This document shows, in pieces, positions 22,966 to 32,793 of a DNA stretch of 64,000 bases; the stretch's first letter is position 1; each line of letters begins with the position of its first letter. A program made the translations under genes and the position numbers. Origin of the DNA: Prinsepia uniflora (Eukaryota; Streptophyta; Magnoliopsida; Rosales; Rosaceae); contig CM064867.1 in NCBI GenBank assembly GCA_032719365.1, positions 62,680,136 to 62,744,135 on the forward strand. Direction: 5' to 3'. A model generated the notes under the pieces. The model was not told the DNA's origin and did not search any database. It saw only the letters and a program-made list of their open reading frames with translations.

Positions 22966-23336
22966 ACCTACCCTCCTTAAAGAAATTTCATCCTCAAAAT
23001 TTCAAAACTAAACCAACATCATAATCCAGAACTTACTCAAGACTATACGACTTAGCCATTTATATACGCAAACATACCATTGTACTAATCTCGAGGAATC
23101 TCACATTTACATCACACAACCATAACTCTAGTCCAATCCACAATTTAAAGAAAATCTGAGAAATTCTTGCTATCATCTCAGAAACGTACTTATCAAGCTC
23201 ATACCATCTTATGTTTTTCCCGAGCTCTCATTGTAGATCCAGGACTAAAAATCAAACCATATCGATAACCAAGCTCAATCAATTAATAACTCAAGTAGCA
23301 ATCACATCACACGGCAACACCAAATTGGTATCCAAC
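22966..23336 (-). mobile_element. Element C internal region, part 1
   Basis: A short non-coding internal piece adjoining the PPT. It is interrupted at 23336 by the D array (TSD CCAAC 23332-23336) and continues at 57944-58338. Together the internal region is under 0.8 kb, so C is a heavily deleted element. Confidence 0.75.
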
Positions 23337-24839
23337 TAACTGGACCCGTCCCAATCCCCATGGGACTACAGTGGGGCGTGCCTGCTCTCTTCTGACAATC
23401 ATACCCAAAATACCGATAAGACTCTTAATGGGATTAACAAACATATAGAGTTCAACCATAACATTTTCAGACAAGGATAAGTATCTCTATACACAAGAAC
23501 GAGTAACATGTCTATACAAATGAAAGTACCAAAACCCTACCCAAAGTGGTAATCAGATGCGCAGTAGTACTGTATATGCCTCTACCTCGGTATCTGCCCC
23601 TATCTCTGTATCACGGGCTGGAGGGTTAATAAAGCAGTAAAAATGTGAGTGGACGAAAAATAAGTATTTTTGAAATACAATTTAATAGTAATAGCATTTT
23701 CCCCTCCGTTTTACAAACATGCATGCATTCAAGTCAAATCCTATGAAAACAGTTCAAATCATACATATATATACATATATACATCTATCTAGACACACAT
23801 ATCAGCAAAACACAATATAACCAATCCTTGACATCTGTGATGCCACGACATCTGGGATGTATATAATCAATTCCAGTCACGATTTCCAATGCTATGCGTG
23901 CAACTCTAGGTTTCATCTCCGAGTACCTCCCTAGGATACAACTCAACGACGTCCAGGGTGATATCATAATGGGGTGGCTTCCCCGGATCTACCACGTCTC
24001 GGGTGATATCATAAACTCGCACTCTTGATCTTGAGCCTCTTCTCGGAGCTACTCATCTCGGGTAGTGCACCATGACTACTCTAGGATCCTCGATGTTTGG
24101 AAAAGACTATCCAACTTACCTGGATGGTATATGTGGAACACTAACCAAATACATTTCAAATCAATTTTCAATCGTTTATGTCTCAAATCAAGTAAAAATT
24201 ACTATTCAATTGGGCCTATGTCCGAGACATAATCCTCACATGTATTTTCCACAAACCACCCAAAAACAGTGTCTAGAATTCATTTTTATATTTGATTTGT
24301 TCAATTTCTCGTTTGACTCTAAATCTAAGTCAAAACTATTATCCAACCGAGTCTCAAATCCAAAACAGCATTTTTCACGCAAAACTGTAAACTGGTTCAT
24401 AACCGATGATTAAGTTCACAAATATCATTATATCAAATCATTTCATCTTAAATCACATAATAAAGCATTTAAAACAGTTTATGCATGCATTTCAATTATT
24501 AAAAAAAAAACAGTCCACCCACACTAGATCCACGCTGCGCGATCAATATCTGCACCAAAATCTCAATCGAGCTAGTCCAAAGTCTCTAGGCATGTCCAAA
24601 CCACATGTGAGGGTCACTAATGTTCTATACAAGTTCATACACTAAACCATCACAAAGCCCGATACCAGAAACGTATCCTGAGGTTAAAAACTCCTAAATT
24701 ACCTATCAAACGGTGTCCGATAGACTTGAAACCATCACAATTGGATTAAGAATATCAAAACCTTTTGAACGTGATTGATTTCACCTTGAAATTCATGCCA
24801 ACGCACGCTCACGCGCTAATCAAAGTTTCAATTAACAAA

Positions 24840-25320
24840 AGTCAATGGTCAACGCTGACGTTAGTAAAGTCAATGCTGACGTAAGCAAAGTCAACGCGGA
24901 CGTCATGGTCACACTGATGTCATCATCGTTAACACTGACATCATCTGCTGACGTCAGCCTGACAGGTCTGACACCTATCAGATCTGACAGCCTACCATGT
25001 GGCACTCCATGACTGGTGCCACGTGTCCTGACAAGTGTCTCTGACATCTCTGACTCACTGCCACATGGCACCTCCCTATTGGTCCACGTGTTTTGAAAGT
25101 GCTGACTGGACCTGCCATGTTAGCTGCCACATAGGCCTGATAGGTCTTGATACCTTGCCACTTGGTACCACCCAATTGGTCCACGTGGACCTGACAAGTT
25201 AGTTTTTAACTAGACTTGTCAGCTTTCCACTTGGCATTACCTGATCTGCCACTTGGACTGGCAACTCTGACAGGATGATGACGTGGACTACCATGTCATC
25301 ATCATCAACCTCCAACCAGG
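24840..25320 (-). promoter_or_regulatory. TGACG/ACGTG-rich region of the D LTR
   Basis: Repeated GCTGACGT, TGACGTCA-like and CCACGTG motifs occur in a quasi-tandem arrangement (for example 24855, 24878, 24950, 25016, 25086). TGACG boxes bind TGA-type bZIP factors and CACGTG is the G-box. In the sister LTR the same stretch (37400-37790) has a 21-bp tandem expansion. Enhancer function is inference. Confidence 0.45.
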
Positions 25321-25875
25321 TCAACCCATTTCTATGTAACGGGTCGATTTGATCCGTGACCTGACCCGGTCATATCTCACTCATTCCTCAACCATTTCCA
25401 CCATTTTTCTTCCTACATGATCACAATGATCCCAAAAACAGTTCTATGGACTCAAAATAGACAAAAAATGGTTTAAAAGTACCTCTTAAGCTTGATGCAA
25501 TTCGGCCTATTTCCAACTCAATTTCCAGGTGATTCTAGCCACCTTCCTTCACGATTCCCGGCCCTATGAGTTCGCACAACCTATAGGAACAACTTTCAAT
25601 CATCAAAATTGTCCAACAAACTCTCTAAACCCAACTTCGAATTTTGACCCATTTAATGATTTCGGGTTTTACCTGGCTGTGATTGCTCAGCCTCTCTGAC
25701 TTGCTCAACCGTCTTCTCCGTCGTCTCCCAGTCTCTCTTTCACTCTCAGCATCTCTCAACAGCAAAGGGAAGGGTTGATGGTGTTGGTGTGGGTTGTGTG
25801 GGTTTCAAGTAAACAAGAACATAGAGGATGAAGATGAAATTAAAAGGGTGCATGAATTTGGGGGGCTGCGCCAAT

Positions 25876-25903
25876 TGGATGAGTGACACTTGTCACTCAT
25901 CCA
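25876..25903. other. 28-bp near-perfect palindrome conserved among LTRs
   Basis: The arms are TGGATGAGTGACA and TGTCACTCATCCA around a 2-base centre. Homologous palindromes occur at 42623-42650, 48641-48668, 52595-52622, 53237-53264, 57654-57681 and 63102-63129 in otherwise diverged LTRs. Element B keeps a GTGACA-CA-TGTCAC core near 20045. Confidence 0.8.
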
Positions 25904-26199
25904 TTAATCCACCTCAGATATTTTGACCAATGACAAACTGCCAACTGTACACTTTCTCATAATGCATGAATAATACCTAATTTCTTCCATGACCCGTAAC
26001 TTTCCCATCGGACGTCTGATTTTGACGTGTCGCCTGTCTACAGACTCGTGACATCTCGATCTACGTAACGGGTCTTGACCAACGTCCAAATAGTGTCCCA
26101 GGTTAAAAGTCAATATTTTTCCCTGACTAGGGGTAAAATAGCCATTTTACATTAAATTTTGGAATTTTTATTTTATTAAAAGTTCGGGGTGTTACAATC

Positions 26200-27400
26200 T
26201 ACCCACCAAACAAAAAATTTGTCCCTAAAATTCACTCAAATAAATGTGGATATTGTTCTCGTATTAGGGCTTCGGGCTCCCATGTGGCCTTTTCCACGTT
26301 ATAGTTCCTCCACAATAATTTTACTAGGGGAATGGTCTTGTTCCACACTACTTTCTCCTTCCAATCTAGAATCTACACTGGTTGTTCCTCGAAGCTCAAA
26401 TGGGTCTTTAGTTCCAACGGTTGTTCCTCCAGAACATGCGATTCCTCACGCACGTACATACGAAGCATCAAAACATGGAATACATCGTGCACTTTTGCAA
26501 GCTTTAGGGGTAAGGCTAGTCTATATGCAACATCGCCAATCCTTTCCGTAATCTCGTACAACCCAATGTAACGGGGACTCAGCTTCCTACGTCGGCCAAA
26601 TCGTATGATACCTTTCCATGGTGATAACTTCAGCAAAAACCAATCTCTCAATACAATTTCTAGGGCTCTAATATGATGATCAACATAGCTTTTCTGACGA
26701 TCATGTGCCATCTTCAGTGTTTCCTTGATAATTCAGACTTTCTCCTAGGTTATATCCATGTGATCTGTTGCCAATACCGCCCTCTCACCTACCTCAGTCC
26801 AACATATCGGTGCCCTGCACTATCGCCCATATAGTGCCTCAAACGGCGCCATCCCAATACTCGATTGATAGCTGTTGTTATAGGAAAATTCCATCAGTGG
26901 AAAAATGTATCCCAATAATCCTGAAACTACAGTACAGAGTCTCTTATCATACCCTCCAGAATCTGAATCGTCCTTTCAGATTGTCCATCTGTCTAGGGAT
27001 GAAAGATCGTGCTAAAGCGTAACCTCATACTAAGGATTTATTGCAAACTCTGCCAAAATCTCGACGTAAACCAGGGATCTCGATCCGACACTATGGATTC
27101 TGAAGTCCCGTGCAACCTAATGATCTCATCAACAAACAGTCGAGCCAACCGATTCGGTTTGAAGGTTTCACGCACTGGCAAGAAATGAGCAGACTTCATA
27201 AGTCTGTCCACAATCACTCACACCCCATCGAAACCGCTCCGTGTCTTAGGGAACTTAAACACGAAATTCATGGTGATGTGATCCCATTTCCACTCGGGGA
27301 TCGGAAGTGACTGTAAAGTTCCATACGGTCTCCGTCGTTCAGCTTTTACTTGATGACAAGTCAAACATCTGCCAACATACTCAATGATCTCTCTATTCAT
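26200..27400 (-). pseudogene. D pol relic: integrase and chromodomain
   Basis: Minus-strand integrase remains. The zinc-binding region at 27218-27400 has RCLTCHQVKAERRRPYG and leads to the start of the core, where WKWDHITMNFV has Asn at the position expected to be the first catalytic Asp. The integrase C-terminal region at 26373-26711 contains KLSPRYIGLYEI and VHDVFHVLMLR. It is followed by a chromodomain (about 26239-26365, WRNYNVEKATWEPEALIRE) ending at a stop. The core between 26712 and 27217 is broken by stops and frameshifts. The chromodomain identifies a chromovirus. Confidence 0.85.
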
Positions 27401-27632
27401 GCCAGCCCACTAATAATACTCTCTGAGTGTACGATACATCTTTGTTCCTCTTGGATGCATTGTATATGATAAACTGTGGGCCTCCTCAAGTATCTCGGTC
27501 CTGCATCTGCACGCACACACAATCGCCCTTATTTCAGTAAGGCTCTATTACTGCCGATAGTAAAATATTGCTAGTCACCTGCTTCAACTTCAATCCTCAA
27601 AATACACAAAGTAGGATCATGAAGTTGAGCCT

Positions 27633-28870
27633 CTATAACCGGTCAATCAGAATGGGTCTCACATGAAAACTAGCCAACAGGGCTCCCTCATTATCCAATC
27701 TGAGTATAACTCCAGCTCTTCGGAGTTCCACTAACAATGGCAAATGCATCATCCTCAGATGAGCTACAGAACTCGCAGACTTCCTACTCAAAGCGTCTGC
27801 CACCACGTTTGCCTTCCTGGGATGATACTCGATTGTACAATCGTAATCCTTCATCAGTTCCAACCATCATCTCTGTCTTAGATTCAGTTCCTTCTGAGTG
27901 AAAAGATGTTTCAAGCTCTTATGGTTCGTGAAAATCCTACAGGTATCTCCTTACAGATAGTGCCTTCAAATCTTTAGAGCTTGTACCACTACTGCCAGCT
28001 CTAAATCATGTGTAGGGTAGTTTGACTCATGCGACTTTAACTGCCGAGAGGCATAGGCAATGACTCTTTCGTGTTGCATCAACAAGCAACCCAATCCTTG
28101 AAATGAAGCATCATTGTATACCTCGAACTCCCCTTCGGCATTTGGAAGGGCTAACTCTGGTGCAGAAGCCAGTCGTCTTTTCAATTCCTGAAAGCTCTGT
28201 TCATAGTGTTCATTCCACACAAACTTAACTCCTTTCCTAGTCAAACAGGTTAACGGAGTAGCTATGGTAGAGAACCCCACCACAAAATGCCTATAATATC
28301 CAGCCAACCTTACAAAATTATGTACCTTAGTAACGGTCTTCGGTTGCTCCCAGTTGGTTACGACTTCTATCTTCTAGGGGTCCATACTAATCCCCTTAGC
28401 TGAAATCACATACCCCAAGAAGCCGATACTGTTCAGCTAGAATTGACACTCAGTTTAGCATACTACTAGTTCCTCCTTAACCTATTCAACACCAATCTCA
28501 AATGATTCTCGGGTGCCCTAGCACTTTTCGAATATACCAGGATGTCATCGATGAACACAATGACAAATCGATCCAAGTATGATCGAAACACTTAGTTCAT
28601 CAAATCCATAAATGTTGCAGGTGCATTTTCCAACCTAAATTGTATTACCAGAAACTCGTAATGGCCATATCATGTCTAGAAAGCAGTCTACGAAACATCT
28701 TCATCAGCAATCCTCAATTGATGGTATCTCGACCGAAGGTCAATCTTCTAAAAATACTTAGCCCTTCTCAACTGATCGAACAAGTCATCTATCCGGGTCA
28801 AAGGATACTTATTCCTCACTATTAATTTGTTGAGTTACCGGTAATCTATACACAATTGTAGGCTACCATC
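27633..28870 (-). pseudogene. D pol relic: RT C-terminal part and RNase H
   Basis: Minus strand. 27966-28307 encodes the RT-RNase H connection (MAGYYRHFV, then YASRQLKSHESNYPTHDLEL of RNase H). 27633-27863 continues with CTIEYHPRKANVVADALSRK. The RT core between 28310 and 28870 is readable but has stops and frameshifts. The RT frame is cut at 28870 by the solo LTR. Confidence 0.85.
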
Positions 28871-29374
28871 TTTTAGGTCTTCAGTTAAGTATTATTTTAT
28901 ATTATTTTATACCCTTTATACTTGACTTTTAATATTAAAATAATAAACAATTGGTGAAAATAATATATGTTGTGGGATTTTTGTAGAAATAAATAAATCT
29001 TGGAATTTGTTGTGCTAATCTGGATATGAAGAATTCGGCTCACGTGCGTCGATCCTTCAGTCCTCTTGTCAGCTCGTGTGCGCTGAGCAGCCTGCCTCTA
29101 TCAGGGCGTTAAGCGCTGAATTCACTTAATCCTGTCAGCTAACCCATGCCGAAGCACCAATTCAATCCCAGCTGCAATCTACCTAGTCTACCTGCTCCCA
29201 ACTCAGCTGCTTTCTGTCGAAAATAAAACTGCTCAACCTACTCCACTTTGTGCAGTTTTTCAGTCAATTTCAGCCCTAAATTCAGCACAAAATCATCATT
29301 AATCATCATTATTCATCATTTCATCATTTTATTTTATTTTTGTATTTTTATTTGAATATTTGTGGCACTTCCTC

Positions 29375-29382
29375 TATAAATA
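29375..29382 (+). promoter_or_regulatory. TATA box of the solo LTR
   Basis: TATAAATA lies in the context CCTCTATAAATAGGGAGG, identical in layout to the two LARD LTRs. It could drive transcription rightwards into the antisense of the D pol. Confidence 0.65.
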
Positions 29383-29955
29383 GGGAGGTCATTTCATTTG
29401 TTTAGGGTCCCCATTTCCCCCCTTTTCTTCCATTTTATTAGTTCATTTTAGTTTAATTCTTTTTTCTCTCTTTTGAGAGACATTTTTGGGGACCATTTTA
29501 GCTTCATGTAGATTGTTCTTCTTAAATTTCTTTTAAGTTTTGTTTTTAATTTTGTTCTTAATTTATGTTCTTTTTATTTTATTTCTTAATTTCATTTCTT
29601 CTTTACTTTGTTCTTGTGACTTTTCTTTGAGAGCTCTTAGACATAATTTTGTGCTTTCCTTAAGAAATATCTAAGGCTAGGCAATTCTAAAACAATTCAA
29701 GAGTTTTTAAGACCGCATTCTTCGTATTTTTTCTTCCATCTTCACAAGTTTCTTGCCGCTGTTCGGTGATTCTTGTGAAAAAATCATCTTTTTCTATTTA
29801 AATTCTTGTTATTGTTTTAGCATTACTTATAATTTCATATATGTGTAGGTATTTTCTTTCTAACATTTGTAAGTAAGAACACAATCTCCATGTGTTTTAC
29901 TTTCTGAATTTCTTTTACTTCATATGTTTTAGTGCTTAAACTTTAATTCGAAGCT

Positions 29956-30095
29956 AAATGTTGATCCGCTGTTCGGGGCATTTATAATAGGGTTGAAGAG
30001 ATTTATGTTTGAACACTATTCGGCGCATTAAATCACAAACTTAAGGTAGATCGTATTGTAAGTAATAATCCGTTGTTCGGTGCATTTATAATATG
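29956..30095 (+). other. Three covarying hairpins in the solo LTR
   Basis: Hairpins are 29956-29985, 30000-30034 and 30052-30095. The third has left arm CGTATTGTAAGTA against right arm CATTTATAATATG. Relative to the LARD stem, three A-to-G changes in the left arm convert A-U to G-U pairs on the sense strand, so pairing is kept. Loop cores resemble CCGCTGTTCGG. The LARD copies have CCGCTGTCGG on their sense strand. Confidence 0.65.
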
Positions 30096-30586
30096 AAAAA
30101 TGTATGCATGTAATTGAGATGATGACGGTAGGATTTCGTGATTGACTCAATATGAGCATGATGTTAGAGTGTTGGTAAAAATTGTGTTTGAAGAAAGTCC
30201 ACTTGTACAAATGTTAAAGTAGGAGTCGAATTAAGTTTTTAATTGTTTTTACTTATTTTCTTTATTTTATGATTAATATCTTTTCAAACCCCTCATTTAA
30301 TTCTTTCTTCTTTCATTCTTTAATTCTTTCATTCTTTTATTCTTAATTCTTTAATTCTTTAATTCTTTTATTCATTTATTATTTATTGTTTAATTCATTA
30401 TTTCATTTATTATTTTATTCTTTGATCATTCATTATTCTTTCTTACTAACATATTATTAATGTTCCATAATTTCTCCGGGTAAGAACGCTATTTACCAAT
30501 ACTACATCTACACAAAAAGGGTTAAAATTGCATAATATTCAAATTACATGTTTAGTTTAATGCGTAGATTGAGCATTATCACCATC

Positions 30587-31075
30587 CTTTCTTACAAACA
30601 ACACTAGAGCTCCTCAAAGCGATGCACTTGGTCGAATAAACCCCATATCCACCAACTCTTATAACTGCACCTTTAGTTCTCTTAATTCAGCCTGTGTCAT
30701 ACGATATGGTGTCTGAGATATAAGTCTTGTACCTGGGAGAAGCTTGACGGCGTACTCAATCTCTCAATGCGGTGGTAATCCCGGAAAATCCTCTGGAAGC
30801 ACATTTGGGAATTCTCGCACCACTGGTATGCCCTCTGCTCTCTCGGGTGTTGCCCGACTATCCATAACATGTGCCAAGTTGCCTTGACAGCCTTTCCTCA
30901 GTAACCTTTCCGCTGTCAATGCTGATATCACTTCGAAGGGTAACACCCTCTGGTCTCCCTGAAAAGTCGTCTTGGGTAGTCCTGGATTCTGGATTACCAC
31001 TCTGTTACTGAAAACAGTCGATAACAGCATGATGTTCCAACAATCAGTCCATCCTAAGTATGACATCAAAGTCAT
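30587..31075 (-). pseudogene. D pol relic: protease-RT linker and RT N-terminal part
   Basis: Minus strand. 30764-31075 encodes the linker with PVVREFPNVLPEDFPGLPPH, typical between protease and RT in this lineage. 30587-30763 encodes the RT N-terminal fingers up to the LFVRK motif, where the solo LTR is inserted. A frame break separates linker and RT. Confidence 0.8.
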
Positions 31076-31828
31076 GTAAATTTAGGAGTATCAAATTAGT
31101 AACCAAATCAGCCTCTCTTACCCTCACAGGATAGTCTCTTAATGCCTGATTCACAATGTACACATCCCCGGTCAGTGTGCCTACCCCCACATCGAAATCA
31201 AGTGCGGACACCTCTTGGCGTCGTTCATCACTAGAAAACTGCTGCCGAGCTGGCCAATTACCCTCTACTCTCACAGCCGCTTTAACCAGATCTCTCAGTG
31301 TGGCATAAGATCCTGCTGTCACCATGACACAAATCTGTCCTCGTAGGCCCATCTTGAATCGGCGACACTTGTCGGCCTTAGTACTCACGAATGCCGAAAC
31401 AAAGCGGGACAATCTATGGAAGCTCCGCTTGTACTCTGCCACTATCACGCTCCCCTATTGAAGCTGCAAGAACTCAGCCTCCTTGACTTCACGGAAGGAG
31501 CAAGGGTAGTACTGCTCTCGAAACGCTCTTTGAAGACCTCCCATGTCACCTTCTGGACATCCCAACCGGACATCTCCAAGGTGTAGCACCACTCATGAGC
31601 ATTACCATCCAACAAGAATATAGTCAGCATGACTCGATCCTCTAGAGAGCATCACATCACTGCGAAGATTAGCTCGATCCGAATAATCCATCGGTGGGCT
31701 TCCTCAGGGTCGGACCCACCGCTAAATGTAGTAGTCCCTAGTCGATGGGCTCTCTCAATGCTAGCACTCACTAAATCTCTAACGAGATCCTTATTAGACC
31801 TTAGAGGAGGCACTCATCTCGGAGGCAT
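31044..31828 (-). pseudogene. D gag-protease relic
   Basis: ATG on the minus strand at 31828 opens MPPR followed at once by a stop. Beyond this the gag capsid-like domain is readable: SDPEEAHRWIIRIELIF, then FLLDGNAHEWC (31445-31630), then VAEYKRSFHRLSRF (31044-31448). Gag runs directly into the end of protease (TLTGDVYIVNQAL ... LHDFDVILRMD), so the zinc knuckle and the protease active-site segment are deleted. At least two in-frame stops are present. Confidence 0.82.
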
Positions 31829-31905
31829 GTTTATCTGTTAAGAGGAATATATTAGTATGACATATTAAGAAAGTTAATGTACAATGAACATACTGTTATC
31901 CTAAT

Positions 31906-31917
31906 GCTCTGATACCA
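31906..31917 (-). other. Primer-binding site of the D element (tRNA-iMet)
   Basis: The minus strand reads TGGTATCAGAGC, adjacent to the LTR end at 31921 (TGACAAGACTCG on plus). Confidence 0.9.
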
Positions 31918-32401
31918 AGCTGACAAGACTCGTCCCAATACCCCTGGGACTACAGTATGATGTGCCTACTCCCGTCTAACAATCATACTCAAAATACCTA
32001 AAAGACCCTTAATGGGTTTAACAAACATACAGAGTTCAACCACAACATTGTCAAACAAGGGATAAGTATCTCTATACAAATGATCGAGCATACATGTCAG
32101 TACAAATAAAAGTAACAAAATCCTACCCAAAGGGGTAATCAGATGAGCAGTAGTACTTCCTTTGCCTCTGCCTCAGTATCGGTTCCTATCTCTGTATAAC
32201 GGCCTGGAGGGTCAATAAAGCAGTAAATATATGAGTGGACCAAAAATAAGTATTTTCGAAATACAATTTAATAATAATAGCATTTTCCCCTCCGTTTTAC
32301 AAACATGCATGCATTCAAGTCAAATCGTATGAAAACAGTTCAAATCATACATATATATATATATATACATCTATCTAGACACACATATCAGTAAAACACA
32401 A

Positions 32402-32793
32402 TGCTCATACCATATCGGTCCAGATCGAGCTTGAAGCCCATATTGACTACAGGCCCAGCCCATTGCCGAAATAGCACCAGTTAAAACCAATCTTGGAGGC
32501 CCAGCCCTCTACCTGGCTCCGCGTGTCGGCCTAGACCGACCTAGAGGCCCAGCCCTCTACCTGGCTCCGCGTGTCGGCCCAGACTGACCTAGAGGCCCAG
32601 CCCTCTTCCAACACCATGCCCCCGGCTGACTCCAGAGCACCAGCTCCTGTCGGTCGGTACGTCGGCCCAGACCGACCGGTCGGCCCAGTACCACCACCTA
32701 GCACAAGCCCAAGGGGTCCAGGCCCACTCACGCGAAGTCCTAGTCGGGTCTAGATGGCACCTCCACATGTCAGTCCCACAGTGAATTGACATT
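32402..32793 (+). mobile_element. Element E 5' LTR fragment
   Basis: Homologous to 35920-36092 of the 3' LTR up to GAATTGACATT, then abruptly replaced by the antisense gene. It contains a 48-bp tandem repeat absent from the 3' LTR. Confidence 0.75.
32496..32607. repeat. 48-bp tandem repeat, 2.3 copies
   Basis: GAGGCCCAGCCCTCT recurs at 32496, 32544 and 32592 with CTGGCTCCGCGTGTCGGCC between. It is present only in the 5' LTR fragment of element E. Confidence 0.9.

Larger units (their letters stand above)
23337..26196 (-). mobile_element. D array left LTR (2860 bp)
   Basis: Minus-strand LTR from TGTAACACCCCGAAC (26196) to 23337. It contains GTGAGTGGAC at 23645-23654 with a one-mismatch partner at 24513-24522, ATGCATGCAT boxes at about 23720 and 24481, a TGACG-rich region at 24840-25320 and a 28-bp palindrome at 25876-25903. 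Confidence 0.9.
28871..30581 (+). mobile_element. Solo LTR of the LARD superfamily, TSD CCATC
   Basis: Plus-oriented 1711-bp LTR related to 967-2661 and 6429-8067: it starts TTTTAGGTC (for TGATAGGTC) and ends GCATTATCA. The perfect TSD CCATC is at 28866-28870 and 30582-30586. It contains CTATAAATAG at about 29374-29383 and three hairpins at 29956-30095. The middle (29030-29280) differs from the other two LTRs, so it is a distinct subfamily. The insertion splits the RT VRKKDGSLR motif of the D element. Confidence 0.9.

Noticed and set aside
26200..31828. Autonomous, active D element
   Set aside because: Multiple stops, frameshifts, a deleted protease core, an Asp-to-Asn change at the integrase core start and a solo LTR in RT.
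32531..32792. Gly/Arg/Pro-rich open frames in several frames
   Set aside because: They overlap the 48-bp tandem repeat in element E LTR; open frames in all registers follow from GC-rich repetition.
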